NCBI GenBank assembly: GCA_005116945.1
Contig: SWDH01000044.1
Coordinates: 1 to 33,426 of the forward strand
Direction of reading: 5' to 3'
Length of the DNA: 33,426 bases
Source of the DNA: Nitrospira sp.
GTDB lineage: Bacteria > Nitrospirota > Nitrospiria > Nitrospirales > Nitrospiraceae
Shown piece after piece: positions 7,401 to 15,617 of the stretch; within the stretch, counting starts at the first letter, position 1, and the number at the start of each line of letters is the position of its first letter. The translations under genes were made by a program, and so were the position numbers. The notes beneath the pieces were generated by a model that saw only the letters and a program-made list of their open reading frames with translations, searched no databases and had not been told where the DNA came from.

Positions 7401-7736
7401 TTATCCCAACAAGCCCAAAACGTCGGACTCGCGGACGAGAACAAGTTCTTTATCGTCCAGCTCGACTTCCGTCGTACGGTATTTCTCGTAGAGAACGCGA
7501 TCGCCGGCTTTGAGGACCGTAGGCCTGAAGATCTTTTCCTCTTTTTCCTGTTTCTTTTTGGGCTTACTACCCGACTTTTCTTCAGGTGTTTCCCAGCGCC
7601 CCTTCCCCACGGCCAGAACCATTCCTTCTACGGGCTTCTCCTTCGCCGTGTCGGGGATGAACAACCCCCCGGTAGTTTTTCCCTTAGCTTCCGACGGTTC
7701 AATCAGTGCCCAATCATGTAACGGTTGAATTCCCAT
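7401..7736 (-). CDS. GroES-like co-chaperonin with charged insert
   Basis: 111 residues of the Cpn10/GroES family, which cap the GroEL chamber as a heptamer. It opens MGIQPLHDWALIEPSEA like GroES. The mobile loop (17-33) carries GGLFIPDTAKEK, with LFI in place of the GroEL-binding IVL tripeptide. It ends DDKELVLVRESDVLGLLG. Between GRW (46-48) and LKAGDRVLY (75-83) it has about 15-20 extra residues rich in Lys and Glu (SGSKPKKKQEKEEK), in the region of the GroES roof loop. No groEL follows, so it is an orphan. A strong ribosome binding site AAGGAGA lies 7 nt before the ATG at 7736. It may be a specialised second co-chaperonin. Confidence 0.85.
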   Translation of the reverse strand: MGIQPLHDWALIEPSEAKGKTTGGLFIPDTAKEKPVEGMVLAVGKGRWETPEEKSGSKPKKKQEKEEKIFRPTVLKAGDRVLYEKYRTTEVELDDKELVLVRESDVLGLLG

Positions 7737-8200
7737 GGTGTGTTCTCCTTGTATGGTTCAAGCCCCAGCAACAGGCTACGTCGTTCTGCAGATGGCGTCA
7801 ACCAGCCGAGACGGAGGGGGCCTGGTTACTCCCCTTGCTCGCGCAACGTGCGGTCGCGAATAATGCGAGGGGGCAGACCGACCGTTGTTCTTGCTCGCAG
7901 TGCCCCCCACGATACAGCGATAGTCGCTGTATCGCGCAGTAAAGAACAATCCGCCTACTCCCTCTGGGGAGACTGAAGAATCAGAAAACCCTCGCCGAGG
8001 CTAATGGCAGGTCACGGGAAATCGATTGTCCTGTAATCGGATGATCGGATGGGTGAAAACTATCTGCCCGCAGATAGGCAGGTAACAAACTCGCGCGCAG
8101 TGGAAGATTAATCAGCCCCACCCTACGCGTAGAGCCCTGCATGACTCAAACATCTTTTTCTCCGCTTGCCTCCTAGGTAGCCTCCGATGAACAACTTAAC
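7737..8200. other. Repeat-rich gap upstream of groES-like gene
   Basis: No gene is seen. Besides the hairpin at 7868-7972, a perfect small hairpin TATCTGC-CC-GCAGATA lies at 8061-8076. A half-arm, CTCGCGCGCAGTGGAAGATT, lies at about 8090-8109; its reverse complement resembles 166-190. Confidence 0.4.
7868..7972 (-). repeat. Hairpin repeat, divergent copy (reverse)
   Basis: Read on the minus strand, GGGAGTAGGCGGATTGTTC pairs imperfectly with GAACAACGGTCGGTCTGCCC, and TTTACTGCGCG pairs with TGCGAGCAAGAA as in copy E (26118-26207). The apex differs from the other copies: it is a perfect palindrome, GATACAGCGA-TAG-TCGCTGTATC (7911-7933). At 7810-7860 a partial arm of another copy (GCGCGAGCAAGGGG on the minus strand) adjoins. 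Confidence 0.65.
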
Positions 8201-8392
8201 TTACAGTGAGAGTCCTACGTAATGACCAAGAGGACCTAGTGTGGCTATGGCTAAATGCCCAGGTTTACCAACAGCCTCTCCGTGATAGGCTGCAAGGCAA
8301 TCAGAGGGACGCCCGGGGAAAATATTCGCATGATCGACGATGCGCAAAGCCGATCTGATTGCCTCTATATCGTAATCCATTTGAGCGGACAT
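8201..8392 (-). CDS. Small hypothetical protein (uncertain)
   Basis: 63 residues, beginning MSAQMDYDIEAIRSALRI and ending GPLGHYVGLSL. I do not recognise it. Support is modest: ATG at 8392 with AGGA about 9 nt upstream, codon use that looks like the neighbours, and a position divergent from the response regulator with only 38 nt between the two starts. Residues 5-20 may form a helix. There is no signal peptide or membrane helix. It could be an accidental frame. Confidence 0.35.
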   Translation of the reverse strand: MSAQMDYDIEAIRSALRIVDHANIFPGRPSDCLAAYHGEAVGKPGHLAIATLGPLGHYVGLSL

Positions 8393-8430
8393 GATGCGGT
8401 CCTATCTACGGGCGGAAAGACATCATAATA

Positions 8431-8838
8431 GTGAATCCTCGCTCCATCCTTCTCATAGACGACAACGATCAGATCCGTGCCCTTCTCCGTCGGATACTGG
8501 AAGCAGCCGGGTACTTCGTGATGGATGCGGCCAATGGACGTGAAGGACTCAGGCAGTTCCGGAATACTCCAGTTGATCTCGTGATCACAGATCTGCTCAT
8601 GCCGGACAGTGACGGTTTGGAAGTCACCATGACGTTGCGGCAAGAATCGCCCCACGTAAAGATCATCGCCCTGACTGGAGGCGAGGGAGAGCCTAACCTC
8701 CTCAAGGTGGCAAAACTCCTGGGTGCGCATCGCACGATGAAGAAGCCCCTTGAGATGACCGAATTCCTGAAAGCCGTGCAGCAGGACTTACAGGAAGGCC
8801 CGTTGCAAAAAGAACCTGGGCCACAAGATACTCCGTGA
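8431..8838 (+). CDS. CheY-like single-domain response regulator
   Basis: 135 residues: one receiver domain (about 4-118) plus a short Pro/Gln-rich tail and no output domain. The phosphorylation site is Asp54 in VDLVITDLLMPDSDG. The acidic pocket is Asp10-Asp11 (LLIDDND), the switch residue Thr82 (IALTGG) and the conserved Lys105 (MKKP). A partner histidine kinase or diguanylate cyclase is not in the window, so it is an orphan. The start is GTG at 8431; the purine run GGCGGAAAG at 8411-8419 is somewhat far (11 nt), so the exact start is less sure. It acts in the cytoplasm by phospho-dependent protein contacts. Confidence 0.92.
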   Translation: MNPRSILLIDDNDQIRALLRRILEAAGYFVMDAANGREGLRQFRNTPVDLVITDLLMPDSDGLEVTMTLRQESPHVKIIALTGGEGEPNLLKVAKLLGAHRTMKKPLEMTEFLKAVQQDLQEGPLQKEPGPQDTP

Positions 8839-9056
8839 TCGACGCAGCCGATGGCAATCGATGCGAGAAGAGACCGGAAGGTAGCTGTCATCATCCCGAC
8901 TGGTTCAACTCACGGTAGTTTCCAAAACAGTTACAGCATGTCCCCATGGGGATGGAACTCAGAGACGCCGCGCCCATGGTCATAATAAACAGACTCCCGA
9001 CCCCTTTATTTTCTCCCTACTGCGGGCATCTTCCCAATCCCCTATTTCATTTTCAA

Positions 9057-9146
9057 GGGTAGCCTGGTTGATCCTCAATTGCGCGCGTCGAACGAGCACA
9101 TTCCTATCGTGCGTGTTCCGCGAGCAGGAGGACGACCAGGCCACCC
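9057..9146 (+). repeat. Hairpin repeat, copy B
   Basis: GGGTAGCCTGGTTGATCCTC pairs with GAGGACGACCAGGCCACCC. The apex GTCGAACGAGCACA / GTGCGTGTTCCGCGAGCAGG is nearly identical to copy A. It lies 79 nt before the prfC start and 218 nt after the response regulator stop. The rest of the 8839-9218 gap shows no gene. Confidence 0.85.
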
Positions 9147-9224
9147 GTAGTTTTCTCCTCTCCCAGGTGTTAAAACATACCTTCGATATTCTGTCCGGTA
9201 GCTCGTATAGAAGAAGGAATGTCT

Positions 9225-10850
9225 ATGTCTTTGCCAAGTGAGAAGTCGTCGTCCGATGAACTAGCGAGAGAAGTCGCCCGGCGGCGCACGTTTGCCATTA
9301 TCTCTCACCCGGATGCAGGAAAAACCACGCTGACGGAGAAGCTTCTCCTCTACGCCGGAGCCGTGCATCTCGCCGGAGCCGTGCATGCGCGGTCGCACCA
9401 GCGAGCGTCGAAGTCGGACTGGATGGAGCTGGAGCAGGCACGAGGAATTTCGATCACATCCACTGCGCTCCAATTCGATTATCAGGGAGTGCGGGTGAAC
9501 CTGCTCGACACGCCAGGCCACCAAGACTTCAGCGAAGATACCTATCGCACTCTCATGGCCGTCGATAGCGCGGTCATGGTGCTCGACTGTGCCAAAGGCA
9601 TCGAGCCTCAGACCAAGAAACTCTTCGCTGTCTGCCGCAAACGTAATATTCCGATCATGACCTTCATCAATAAGATGGATCTGCCCGGCCGCCACCCCTA
9701 CGAACTCCTTGAGGAGATCGAACAGACCTTGGGCATGACGGCGGTGCCCTTCAATTGGCCCATCGGGGAAGGAGCCGGGTTTCTGGGGCTCTACGACCTT
9801 CAAGACCCCCAGGTGCTGTTCTTCCAACGGACTCTCCATAACCAGAAACGGGCACCGATGCGGGTGGAAACATTCCCCCATCCAAGCCTAGCCGAGACAC
9901 TCGGAGACGCCTATGGTCCGCTGCAGGAAGAGATCGCCTTACTCACTGGCGCCGGCACGAAATTCGATCGCGACCGTTTTCTCGCCGGCCAACTCACACC
10001 GGTTTTCTTCGGAAGCGCGCTGACGAACTTCGGAGTCGAACCGTTCTTAAACGGGTTTCTCCGACTGGCACCCCCGCCAGGAGCGCGCATGAGCTCGGAG
10101 GGTCCGGTACAGCCGACAGAAGAGAAGTTCTCTGGATTTGTCTTCAAGATTCAGGCGAATATGGATCCGCAACATCGCGATCGGATGGCATTTTTACGTA
10201 TTGTCTCAGGTCGATTTGAAAAAGATATGATGGTTCATCATGCACGCCTAGATCGAAAGATCCGGATGACACGACCGCACCGGCTCTTTGGCCGTGATCG
10301 AGAGACGATCGAGGAAGCCTACCCCGGCGATGTCGTGGGATTCGTTAACCCCGGCCTCTTTGCCATTGGTGACACGCTCAGTTCTGGAAGCCCCCGCTCC
10401 TTCGACGCGATTCCACTCTTTCCCCCTGAATGTTTCGGTGTGCTTCGCAGCCAGGACCTGACAAAGCAGAAGCAGTTTCAGAAGGGGCTCCAGCAGCTCG
10501 AAGAGGAAGGCGTGATGCAGGTGTTCTATTCACCCGATCACGTGCGACGGGAGCCGGTGCTCGCCGCTGTGGGAGAACTCCAATTCGATGTCGTTGCCTC
10601 GCGCCTCGAGAGCGAATATGGAGTGAAGACCACCGTCGAACGAATGCCGTTTGTCCTGGCCCGCTGGGTGACCGGCGACCCCGACGCGATCGCGCGCATC
10701 TACTGGCCGCAGGATACACGCCGTCTTGTCGATAAGGATGGCAGAATGGTGATGCTGTTCGGCTCAGAACGACTACTCGCCTATTGCATGAAAGAATATG
10801 CCTCCCTCAAGTTTCAGTTGCGTGAAGAAATTAAACAAATTGAAACCTAA
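9225..10850 (+). CDS. prfC: Peptide chain release factor 3 (RF3)
   Basis: 541 residues from the ATG at 9225. RF3 is a cytoplasmic translational GTPase that recycles RF1/RF2 from the ribosome after peptide release. The G motifs are intact: G1 SHPDAGKTT (27-35), the G2 region RGISITSTALQF, G3 DTPGHQDFSEDTYRT (95-109) and G4 NKMD (149-152). SKSDWMELEQARGI is typical of RF3 rather than EF-G. The C-terminal RF3 domain (about 390-520) includes GVLRSQDLTKQKQFQKGL. An in-frame ATG at 9219 exists, but the ribosome binding site AAGGA (9214-9218) abuts it, whereas its spacing to 9225 is 6 nt; I therefore prefer 9225. It is a single-gene unit. Confidence 0.96.
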   Translation: MSLPSEKSSSDELAREVARRRTFAIISHPDAGKTTLTEKLLLYAGAVHLAGAVHARSHQRASKSDWMELEQARGISITSTALQFDYQGVRVNLLDTPGHQDFSEDTYRTLMAVDSAVMVLDCAKGIEPQTKKLFAVCRKRNIPIMTFINKMDLPGRHPYELLEEIEQTLGMTAVPFNWPIGEGAGFLGLYDLQDPQVLFFQRTLHNQKRAPMRVETFPHPSLAETLGDAYGPLQEEIALLTGAGTKFDRDRFLAGQLTPVFFGSALTNFGVEPFLNGFLRLAPPPGARMSSEGPVQPTEEKFSGFVFKIQANMDPQHRDRMAFLRIVSGRFEKDMMVHHARLDRKIRMTRPHRLFGRDRETIEEAYPGDVVGFVNPGLFAIGDTLSSGSPRSFDAIPLFPPECFGVLRSQDLTKQKQFQKGLQQLEEEGVMQVFYSPDHVRREPVLAAVGELQFDVVASRLESEYGVKTTVERMPFVLARWVTGDPDAIARIYWPQDTRRLVDKDGRMVMLFGSERLLAYCMKEYASLKFQLREEIKQIET

Positions 10851-11508
10851 CCCGCACGACCGACCCACCATTCGCTAGTCTGATTCAAACAAATATACAG
10901 GCAAACCTCACAGACCACGTAACCAACTGGTTTTCACAGCCTCGCTTGTTATTAACGTACCTAATTGTTCTATCTGTAGGTAAACGAATGCATTGTCTAT
11001 CCTCTTAATAAACATATGCATAAATCATTTATCTTCTCTCATCCCCTGCAACTCCCCTACGCGTAACGATTCTGCCTCTCTCTCTTCATCAGTGATTTCA
11101 AGGTTTTTTGCAGTAACCATCCTTCTCCTGCAACGGTATGAGTCTTGCGTAGCAACCACAGTGATGAGATGAGTTGTTCACCTCATTGATCTCCCCTGAC
11201 AAAGTGTTGTGGAACGCTCAGGACTCAGGGAAGTGCGGGCTGCAGGCCGTCGTAGAAACTCAGCACAGTCCGCAGACTGTTTAATAGACCGTCCATCACG
11301 CCCATCAGGGGGCAAAGAGACAATGCATCCTTCTCGCTGTACGCGATTGCCTCTGAGTGAAGCGAGAACACCGCTGGCAGCCTGTTTAACAGACTGCCTG
11401 GATCACCGAGTTAGTTGAACAATCCGACATAGACACCTGTGCATGAGAAATCGCTTTCCCCTGGAAATGGTCTGCGAGCTGCAGAGGAAAAGGAAGAGGG
11501 GCATCCGT
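10851..11508. other. Gap with nested inverted repeats
   Basis: No gene is seen between prfC and the BACON protein. 10860-11200 is AT-rich and shows nothing I can name. 11270-11402 is structured. GCAGACTGTTTAATAGACCG (about 11269-11288) and GCAGCCTGTTTAACAGACTG (about 11378-11397) are each near-palindromes and can also pair with each other. Inside them TTCTCGCT (11331-11338) and AGCGAGAA (11361-11368) form a perfect 8-bp stem. It could be a leader structure for the following gene or another repeat. Confidence 0.4.
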
Positions 11509-12759
11509 ATGAATTGGGTAAGAGCCATCGCCGGCATCATAATGTTGTGGTCGAGTACTGTCTGGGGTGCCACGTTGACGTGGACAGCCGGCAATGAACC
11601 GGATCTGGCGGGATATCGCGTCTATCAGTGCAGTCAGTTACCCTGCACTCTATCCTCTGGCAATGCATCTCTTCTCGCCACATTGGGAACAGCGACTAGT
11701 TTCAATATTGGGACACCGGCTACGACTCAGTACTACTTTCTTACGGCCCATGACTTTGCCAACAATTCGTCTCCCGAAAGCGCCACCACAACCTTTACCC
11801 CAGCTGGTACCCCTCCACCGCCGCCGCCGCCTGCGGTAAGTTTGAAGGTCGTGGGTGATCCGGCCACAGGTCCATGGGGTGTGGAGGGTTCCACGACCGA
11901 CCTACGGGATGTCATGGCAACGGTGCGCTTAGATGGGGTCGTGCATCATATCGAAAACAACACACCCTATGGTTTCCCTAGCGACAACGGCACCACAGCC
12001 ACAACGGGGCTGTTCGGCACTGGCTCGCACACGGTTGAGTTCGTGTTTTACCCGCAAGGCACTACAAGCGAAATTGGGCGAGCCAGCGTAACTGTGCAGG
12101 AAGGGAGCCCGTCACCACCACCCGTCGAGCCTCCGGCCATCGGAGCAAGTCCGACAAATCTCTCCTTCACTGCAACACAAGGTGGCGCCAACCCCACAAC
12201 TCAAACTCTGAGCATCAGCAACACAGGGGACGGTACGCTCAGCTGGACCGCCGCCGACAATGCCTCTTGGTTGACGCTCAGTCCAGTATCAGGAACCGGG
12301 GACAGAGCCGTGACGCTGACAGTGACCACAGGCGCCTTAGCCGCAGGAACCTATAGTGCCGCGGTAACATTGAATGCCACTGAGGCCGACTCGGTTACCG
12401 TGCCAGTGACATTTACCGTTGCGACTACCTCAGCGCCACCAGCCATCGGGGCGAGTCCGACGAGTCTCTCCTTCACTGCAAGAAGGGGCGGCTCCGACCC
12501 TGCAACCCAAACCCTGAGCATCAGCAATACAGGGAATGGCACCCTCAACTGGACCGCTGTTGACAATGCCCCATGGTTGACATTGCTGACGCTGTTGGGT
12601 CAGGCCTCAGGCACAGGCAATGCCGTGGTGCCGGTCAGTGTATCAACTGATGGCTTGGCCGTCGGGACATACACAGGCAGTATCACCCTCAGTGCCACTG
12701 GGGCCACGTCGGTGACCGTACCCGTGACGCTCAACATCAAGAGGCAACGGCGTCGTTGA
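11509..12759 (+). CDS. Secreted protein with FN3-like and two BACON repeats
   Basis: 416 residues from the ATG at 11509, chosen because AGGAAGAGGGG lies just upstream; an upstream in-frame ATG at 11443 lacks this and would bury the signal peptide. Residues 1-20 are a Sec signal (IAGIIMLWSSTVWGA). Residues 21-97 resemble a fibronectin type III domain (LAGYRVYQCS). A poly-Pro linker (102-108) and an Ig-like region (109-198) follow. Two BACON-type repeats (211-304, 312-411) each begin IGASPT and contain SLSISNTG-like and NASWLTLS/NAPWLTLL motifs. The second repeat has about 7 extra residues near LLTLLGQ, and the protein ends abruptly in KRQRRR. The likely place is outside the inner membrane, perhaps on the cell surface; the binding partner is unknown. 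Confidence 0.8.
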   Translation: MNWVRAIAGIIMLWSSTVWGATLTWTAGNEPDLAGYRVYQCSQLPCTLSSGNASLLATLGTATSFNIGTPATTQYYFLTAHDFANNSSPESATTTFTPAGTPPPPPPPAVSLKVVGDPATGPWGVEGSTTDLRDVMATVRLDGVVHHIENNTPYGFPSDNGTTATTGLFGTGSHTVEFVFYPQGTTSEIGRASVTVQEGSPSPPPVEPPAIGASPTNLSFTATQGGANPTTQTLSISNTGDGTLSWTAADNASWLTLSPVSGTGDRAVTLTVTTGALAAGTYSAAVTLNATEADSVTVPVTFTVATTSAPPAIGASPTSLSFTARRGGSDPATQTLSISNTGNGTLNWTAVDNAPWLTLLTLLGQASGTGNAVVPVSVSTDGLAVGTYTGSITLSATGATSVTVPVTLNIKRQRRR

Positions 12760-12883
12760 CCGTCCCACTCGCTACGGCTGGCCTGCAAAGCATGGCCGCC
12801 CAGCGCGAACGATTTGGTTTTTGGATGGATTGGGGGGTGCCTTGTGAATCAGATATTGAGCGAGGCGAGGTGATACGCACGAA

Positions 12884-14449
12884 TTAGATCCGCAGCCTCT
12901 CGCCGTCAAAGCCTGTGTCCCGCCACTTTTCTAGCACCGCAATGCGTCGTAGTAGTTGCGCGACCGTCGCCTGATCGACTCGCCCCCCGGTTCGCTTGAT
13001 AAGTTCGGCATTGAGTCGGCGATGATCGACTCCCACCTTTCGCGATACCACACCGACAAGGGCGCGATGCTGGTCCCGCAATTCGTTCTTTTTGTCATGA
13101 AGCGGCACGATCGACTCTGAGACGCCCTTACCCTCACCGGCTGCCTCCAACTCCTCTCCTCCGATCAGGGTATCCATTCTGGCTACCCCATGCAGCGGCA
13201 TGTATTCTTTCAGCGACGTGGCGGCGGTACCGAACAAGGTGCGCTGCACCGAAGGCATGATCTCTTCCAACACGTGGTCTCGTTCAGCCTTGATGCGTTT
13301 CGCGTAGTGCACGAGGGTCGTGTCCTTCGGCAAGTACAGCCAGGCCCGTTGCGGCTTCGGCAACCCCTCCTGCATTCGAACGAACCGCCCAACGACCTGG
13401 CGAAAATACATCTCGGTGAGGACATTCGTGGCATACACGCCGACACGGAGCCTTGGGATATCGACACCTTCGCTCACCATGTTCACCGCAACGAGCCATT
13501 GCTGGGTCTTATGCTGTGCAAAGGTCTTGATCGTCTTTGAAGCGGAGGGATCGTCCGAGATGGCGACAGATGCACGGCTGCCTGTAATACGCCCGACGAG
13601 TTCGGCGACCTGCCTGGCATGGTCTTGATTCATCGCGACGATGAGTCCTCCGGCATCCGGCTGTTCTTGCTTGCGGAGCCGGCGTAACTCGGCATGGGCA
13701 TCCGTGATGACAGGGCTCAGCCAGCTATCTTGCAAGAGCGCGGTCTTGAGGCGCTCCCGCTGCAGATCGAAGGTGAGTCCGTCCTCGAATGTCGCCCGAT
13801 GTTCACGACCCTCCGAAAGCCACGCCAGCTCCCCTTCATAACTTGGAAAGAGAATCGGACGGCAGACGCTCTCGCGAATCGCGTCGGCATATCCATAGGT
13901 GAAATCGGCTTGGCTTTCACCATGCTCATATCGCACGAACGGGATAGGATTATTATCGGAGCGAAAGGGAGTCCCCGATAAGGCCAGACGAAAGACGGAC
14001 GTGTCAAACGCCTCCCGTAGCGCATTGCCCCAATCCTTGCCCTCGCCTGCATGGTGCAGCTCATCGAAAATCAGCAGAGTCGGCCGGTTTCGGCAGGCGC
14101 GCTGAAATACGGCCGGCGCCAGACAGACCTGTTGATAGGTCACAACGGCGCCATGAAAGTCGAGCGCTTCAATCGCCTGTTCATTTGTCAGAGCCGGATC
14201 CAGCTGCACCCCCACCAGGCCGGCAGCAGTCGCCCATTGCGTGCGAAGATGATTCGTCGGACAGATGACCAGCACACGACTCGCCACGCGATCGGCCAAG
14301 TATTGATGGGCAATCCGCAAAGCGAAACGAGTTTTTCCTGCAGCAGGCGTCGCCGTCGCAAGAAAATCAGGACGTGTATGGGTGAGAACAGCTGACACAG
14401 CGCGAGCTTGCCACTCGCGCAGCTTGGCCGTCCAGGGAGACACGATCAC
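12884..14449 (-). CDS. SF2 DEAD/DEAH-type helicase (SSL2-like)
   Basis: 521 residues with the core of a superfamily 2 helicase of the RAD25/SSL2/phage type. Motif I is TPAAGKT (34-40), motif Ia CPTNHLRTQW (63-72), motif II DELH (129-132) with following His, and motif III SGTPFR (158-163). Motif V is SEGVDIPRLRVGVYAT (326-341 region) and motif VI QVVGRFVR (351-358). Residues 400-521 form a helical tail with no domain I recognise. It uses ATP to move on or remodel nucleic acid in the cytoplasm. The start is GTG at 14449 with AAGAGG upstream. No nuclease or methylase neighbours suggest a restriction or defence operon, so the target process is unknown. It converges with the BACON gene, 124 nt apart. 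Confidence 0.85.
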   Translation of the reverse strand: MIVSPWTAKLREWQARAVSAVLTHTRPDFLATATPAAGKTRFALRIAHQYLADRVASRVLVICPTNHLRTQWATAAGLVGVQLDPALTNEQAIEALDFHGAVVTYQQVCLAPAVFQRACRNRPTLLIFDELHHAGEGKDWGNALREAFDTSVFRLALSGTPFRSDNNPIPFVRYEHGESQADFTYGYADAIRESVCRPILFPSYEGELAWLSEGREHRATFEDGLTFDLQRERLKTALLQDSWLSPVITDAHAELRRLRKQEQPDAGGLIVAMNQDHARQVAELVGRITGSRASVAISDDPSASKTIKTFAQHKTQQWLVAVNMVSEGVDIPRLRVGVYATNVLTEMYFRQVVGRFVRMQEGLPKPQRAWLYLPKDTTLVHYAKRIKAERDHVLEEIMPSVQRTLFGTAATSLKEYMPLHGVARMDTLIGGEELEAAGEGKGVSESIVPLHDKKNELRDQHRALVGVVSRKVGVDHRRLNAELIKRTGGRVDQATVAQLLRRIAVLEKWRDTGFDGERLRI

Positions 14450-14570
14450 TGCCGCCTCTTCTTCAGAATCGATGCTGTATGGACATCGTCACGTCGAATA
14501 AAAGTCTTCTGAGACCGCGAGCTGCGCGAGCACAGGAGATCGACAGACAGACACACCGCCCCCTCGCCCT

Positions 14571-15239
14571 CTACTTCCACCGCATTTCCAGCTCAGGATA
14601 TTTCGCTTTGTAGTCGGCATGGCTCACACCAATCACTTTGAGTGCTTCCTCGCGACCGTAGATGCTGGTAATTTCGACTTTATGGTGGATGGTGCCCGGT
14701 GCACTTTTATAGGTGAGGAAATAGTGCTGTAAGCGATCGACCAGCGCCAGCGGAACCTGGCTGATATCGGTATAGCCTCCGTAGGTCGCATCGTCTTTCA
14801 TGACGGCAATGATCTTGTCGTCCGCTTCGCCACCATCCGCCAGACTGAATCCACCGATGGGCAGGGCCGTGAGCAGAATGTCGCTGTGCGGAATCGTCTT
14901 CTCAGTGAGGACGCAGATATCGAGGGGATCGCCATCCCCGACGATGCCTGTTCGCTTGGTCCGTGCAGCAAACAAGGCCGCGACGCCGTCACTGCAATAC
15001 GTTTGCGGGACCAGCCCGTAATAGACGGGACAATAGTTTGAAAATCGCTGAGGGCGATCGACCTTGAGGAACCCGCTCACCTTATCGACTTCGTACTTCA
15101 CGGTGTCGGTCGGCACAATTTCAATGTACGCCGTGACCTCCTCCGGGGCCTTGGCTCCGATAGAGACGCCATGCCAAGGGTGAGCTCTGAACATCAAACT
15201 CATCAGTCGCAGTAGGGAATCGGCCTGGTTGCCGCTCAT
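14571..15239 (-). CDS. ppa: Inorganic pyrophosphatase, family I
   Basis: 222 residues from the ATG at 15239. It hydrolyses pyrophosphate to two phosphates with Mg2+ in the cytoplasm and so pulls biosynthetic reactions forward. The family I signature with metal-binding aspartates is GDGDPLDICVL (101-111). The active-site region also shows EIVPTDTVKYEVDK, with its Glu/Lys pattern, and RPQRFSNYCPVYYGLVPQTY. The C-terminal half (VDRLQHYFLTYK, KVEITSIYGREEAL) fits longer bacterial/plastid-like members rather than the 176-residue E. coli type. GGAG lies 8 nt before the ATG; an in-frame GTG at 15242 is also possible. It lies 121 nt downstream of the helicase start on the same strand sense (ppa is upstream). 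Confidence 0.94.
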   Translation of the reverse strand: MSGNQADSLLRLMSLMFRAHPWHGVSIGAKAPEEVTAYIEIVPTDTVKYEVDKVSGFLKVDRPQRFSNYCPVYYGLVPQTYCSDGVAALFAARTKRTGIVGDGDPLDICVLTEKTIPHSDILLTALPIGGFSLADGGEADDKIIAVMKDDATYGGYTDISQVPLALVDRLQHYFLTYKSAPGTIHHKVEITSIYGREEALKVIGVSHADYKAKYPELEMRWK

Positions 15240-15343
15240 CACTTTATCTCCAATGAATCGGGATCACACATCCACATCGGGGAAACACAGTTCTCGTCAC
15301 TTATCGGAATCTCAGGTCGATGGCAGCTCGATACATCATCCAT

Positions 15344-15395
15344 CCAAGCCTGCTCGTTTCTCTTTACAGGAGGTGGCTGACGGTTTCCCCGACTG
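15344..15395 (+). repeat. Direct repeat, first unit
   Basis: CCAAGCCTGCTCGTTTCTCT followed by TTACAGGAGGTGGCTGACGG and TTTCCCCGACTG is repeated almost exactly at 15494-15544. There it forms the left arm of a complete hairpin; here the right arm is missing, so this is a half-element. Confidence 0.8.
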
Positions 15396-15430
15396 CTCGG
15401 GTGACCACAATCTCCCCATGTTCATGTTAA

Positions 15431-15480
15431 AGGGTGGCCTGGTTGATCCTCGATTGCGCGCGTCGAACGAGCACATTCTG
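15431..15480 (+). repeat. Hairpin repeat, truncated copy C
   Basis: GGGTGGCCTGGTTGATCCTC followed by GATTGCGCGCGTCGAACGAG and CACATTC equals the left half of copies A and B. The sequence then breaks at the loop and continues into the next repeat, so this copy lost its right arm. Confidence 0.8.
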
Positions 15481-15493
15481 ATCAATGATTATT

Positions 15494-15617
15494 CCAAGCT
15501 TGCTCGTTTACGTTACAGGAGGTGGCTGACGGTTTCCCCGACTGCGCCCGTCCAACGAGGGCCTTCTGAGGCCGCGCGTTGCGCGAGCAAAGGGGAACCG
15601 TCAGCTACCTCCCTCCT
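15494..15617 (+). repeat. Hairpin repeat overlapping the DEAD helicase stop
   Basis: The left arm AGGAGGTGGCTGACGGTTTC (from 15517) is complementary to the right arm GGAACCGTCAGCTACCTCCC (ending 15617). The inner part GCGCCCGTCCAACGAGGGCC / GAGGCCGCGCGTTGCGCGAG keeps a relative of the family core. The right arm supplies the last codons and the TAG stop of the minus-strand DEAD-box helicase gene. Confidence 0.85.

Noticed and set aside
9350-9400. Apparent short duplication GAVHLAGAVHA in RF3
   Set aside because: The matching region of E. coli RF3 (GAIQLAGTVKGRK) has the same length, so it is ordinary family sequence, not an insertion.
10896-10960. Possible c-di-GMP riboswitch (word CAGGCAAACC)
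   Set aside because: The following conserved elements of the GEMM motif (GAAA tetraloop arm, ACGCAAAGCC) are absent, and prfC upstream and the distant BACON gene give no support.
12884-15239. Helicase-ppa as a defence operon
   Set aside because: The helicase has no nuclease, methylase or other defence partner, and the pyrophosphatase is a housekeeping enzyme 121 bp away.
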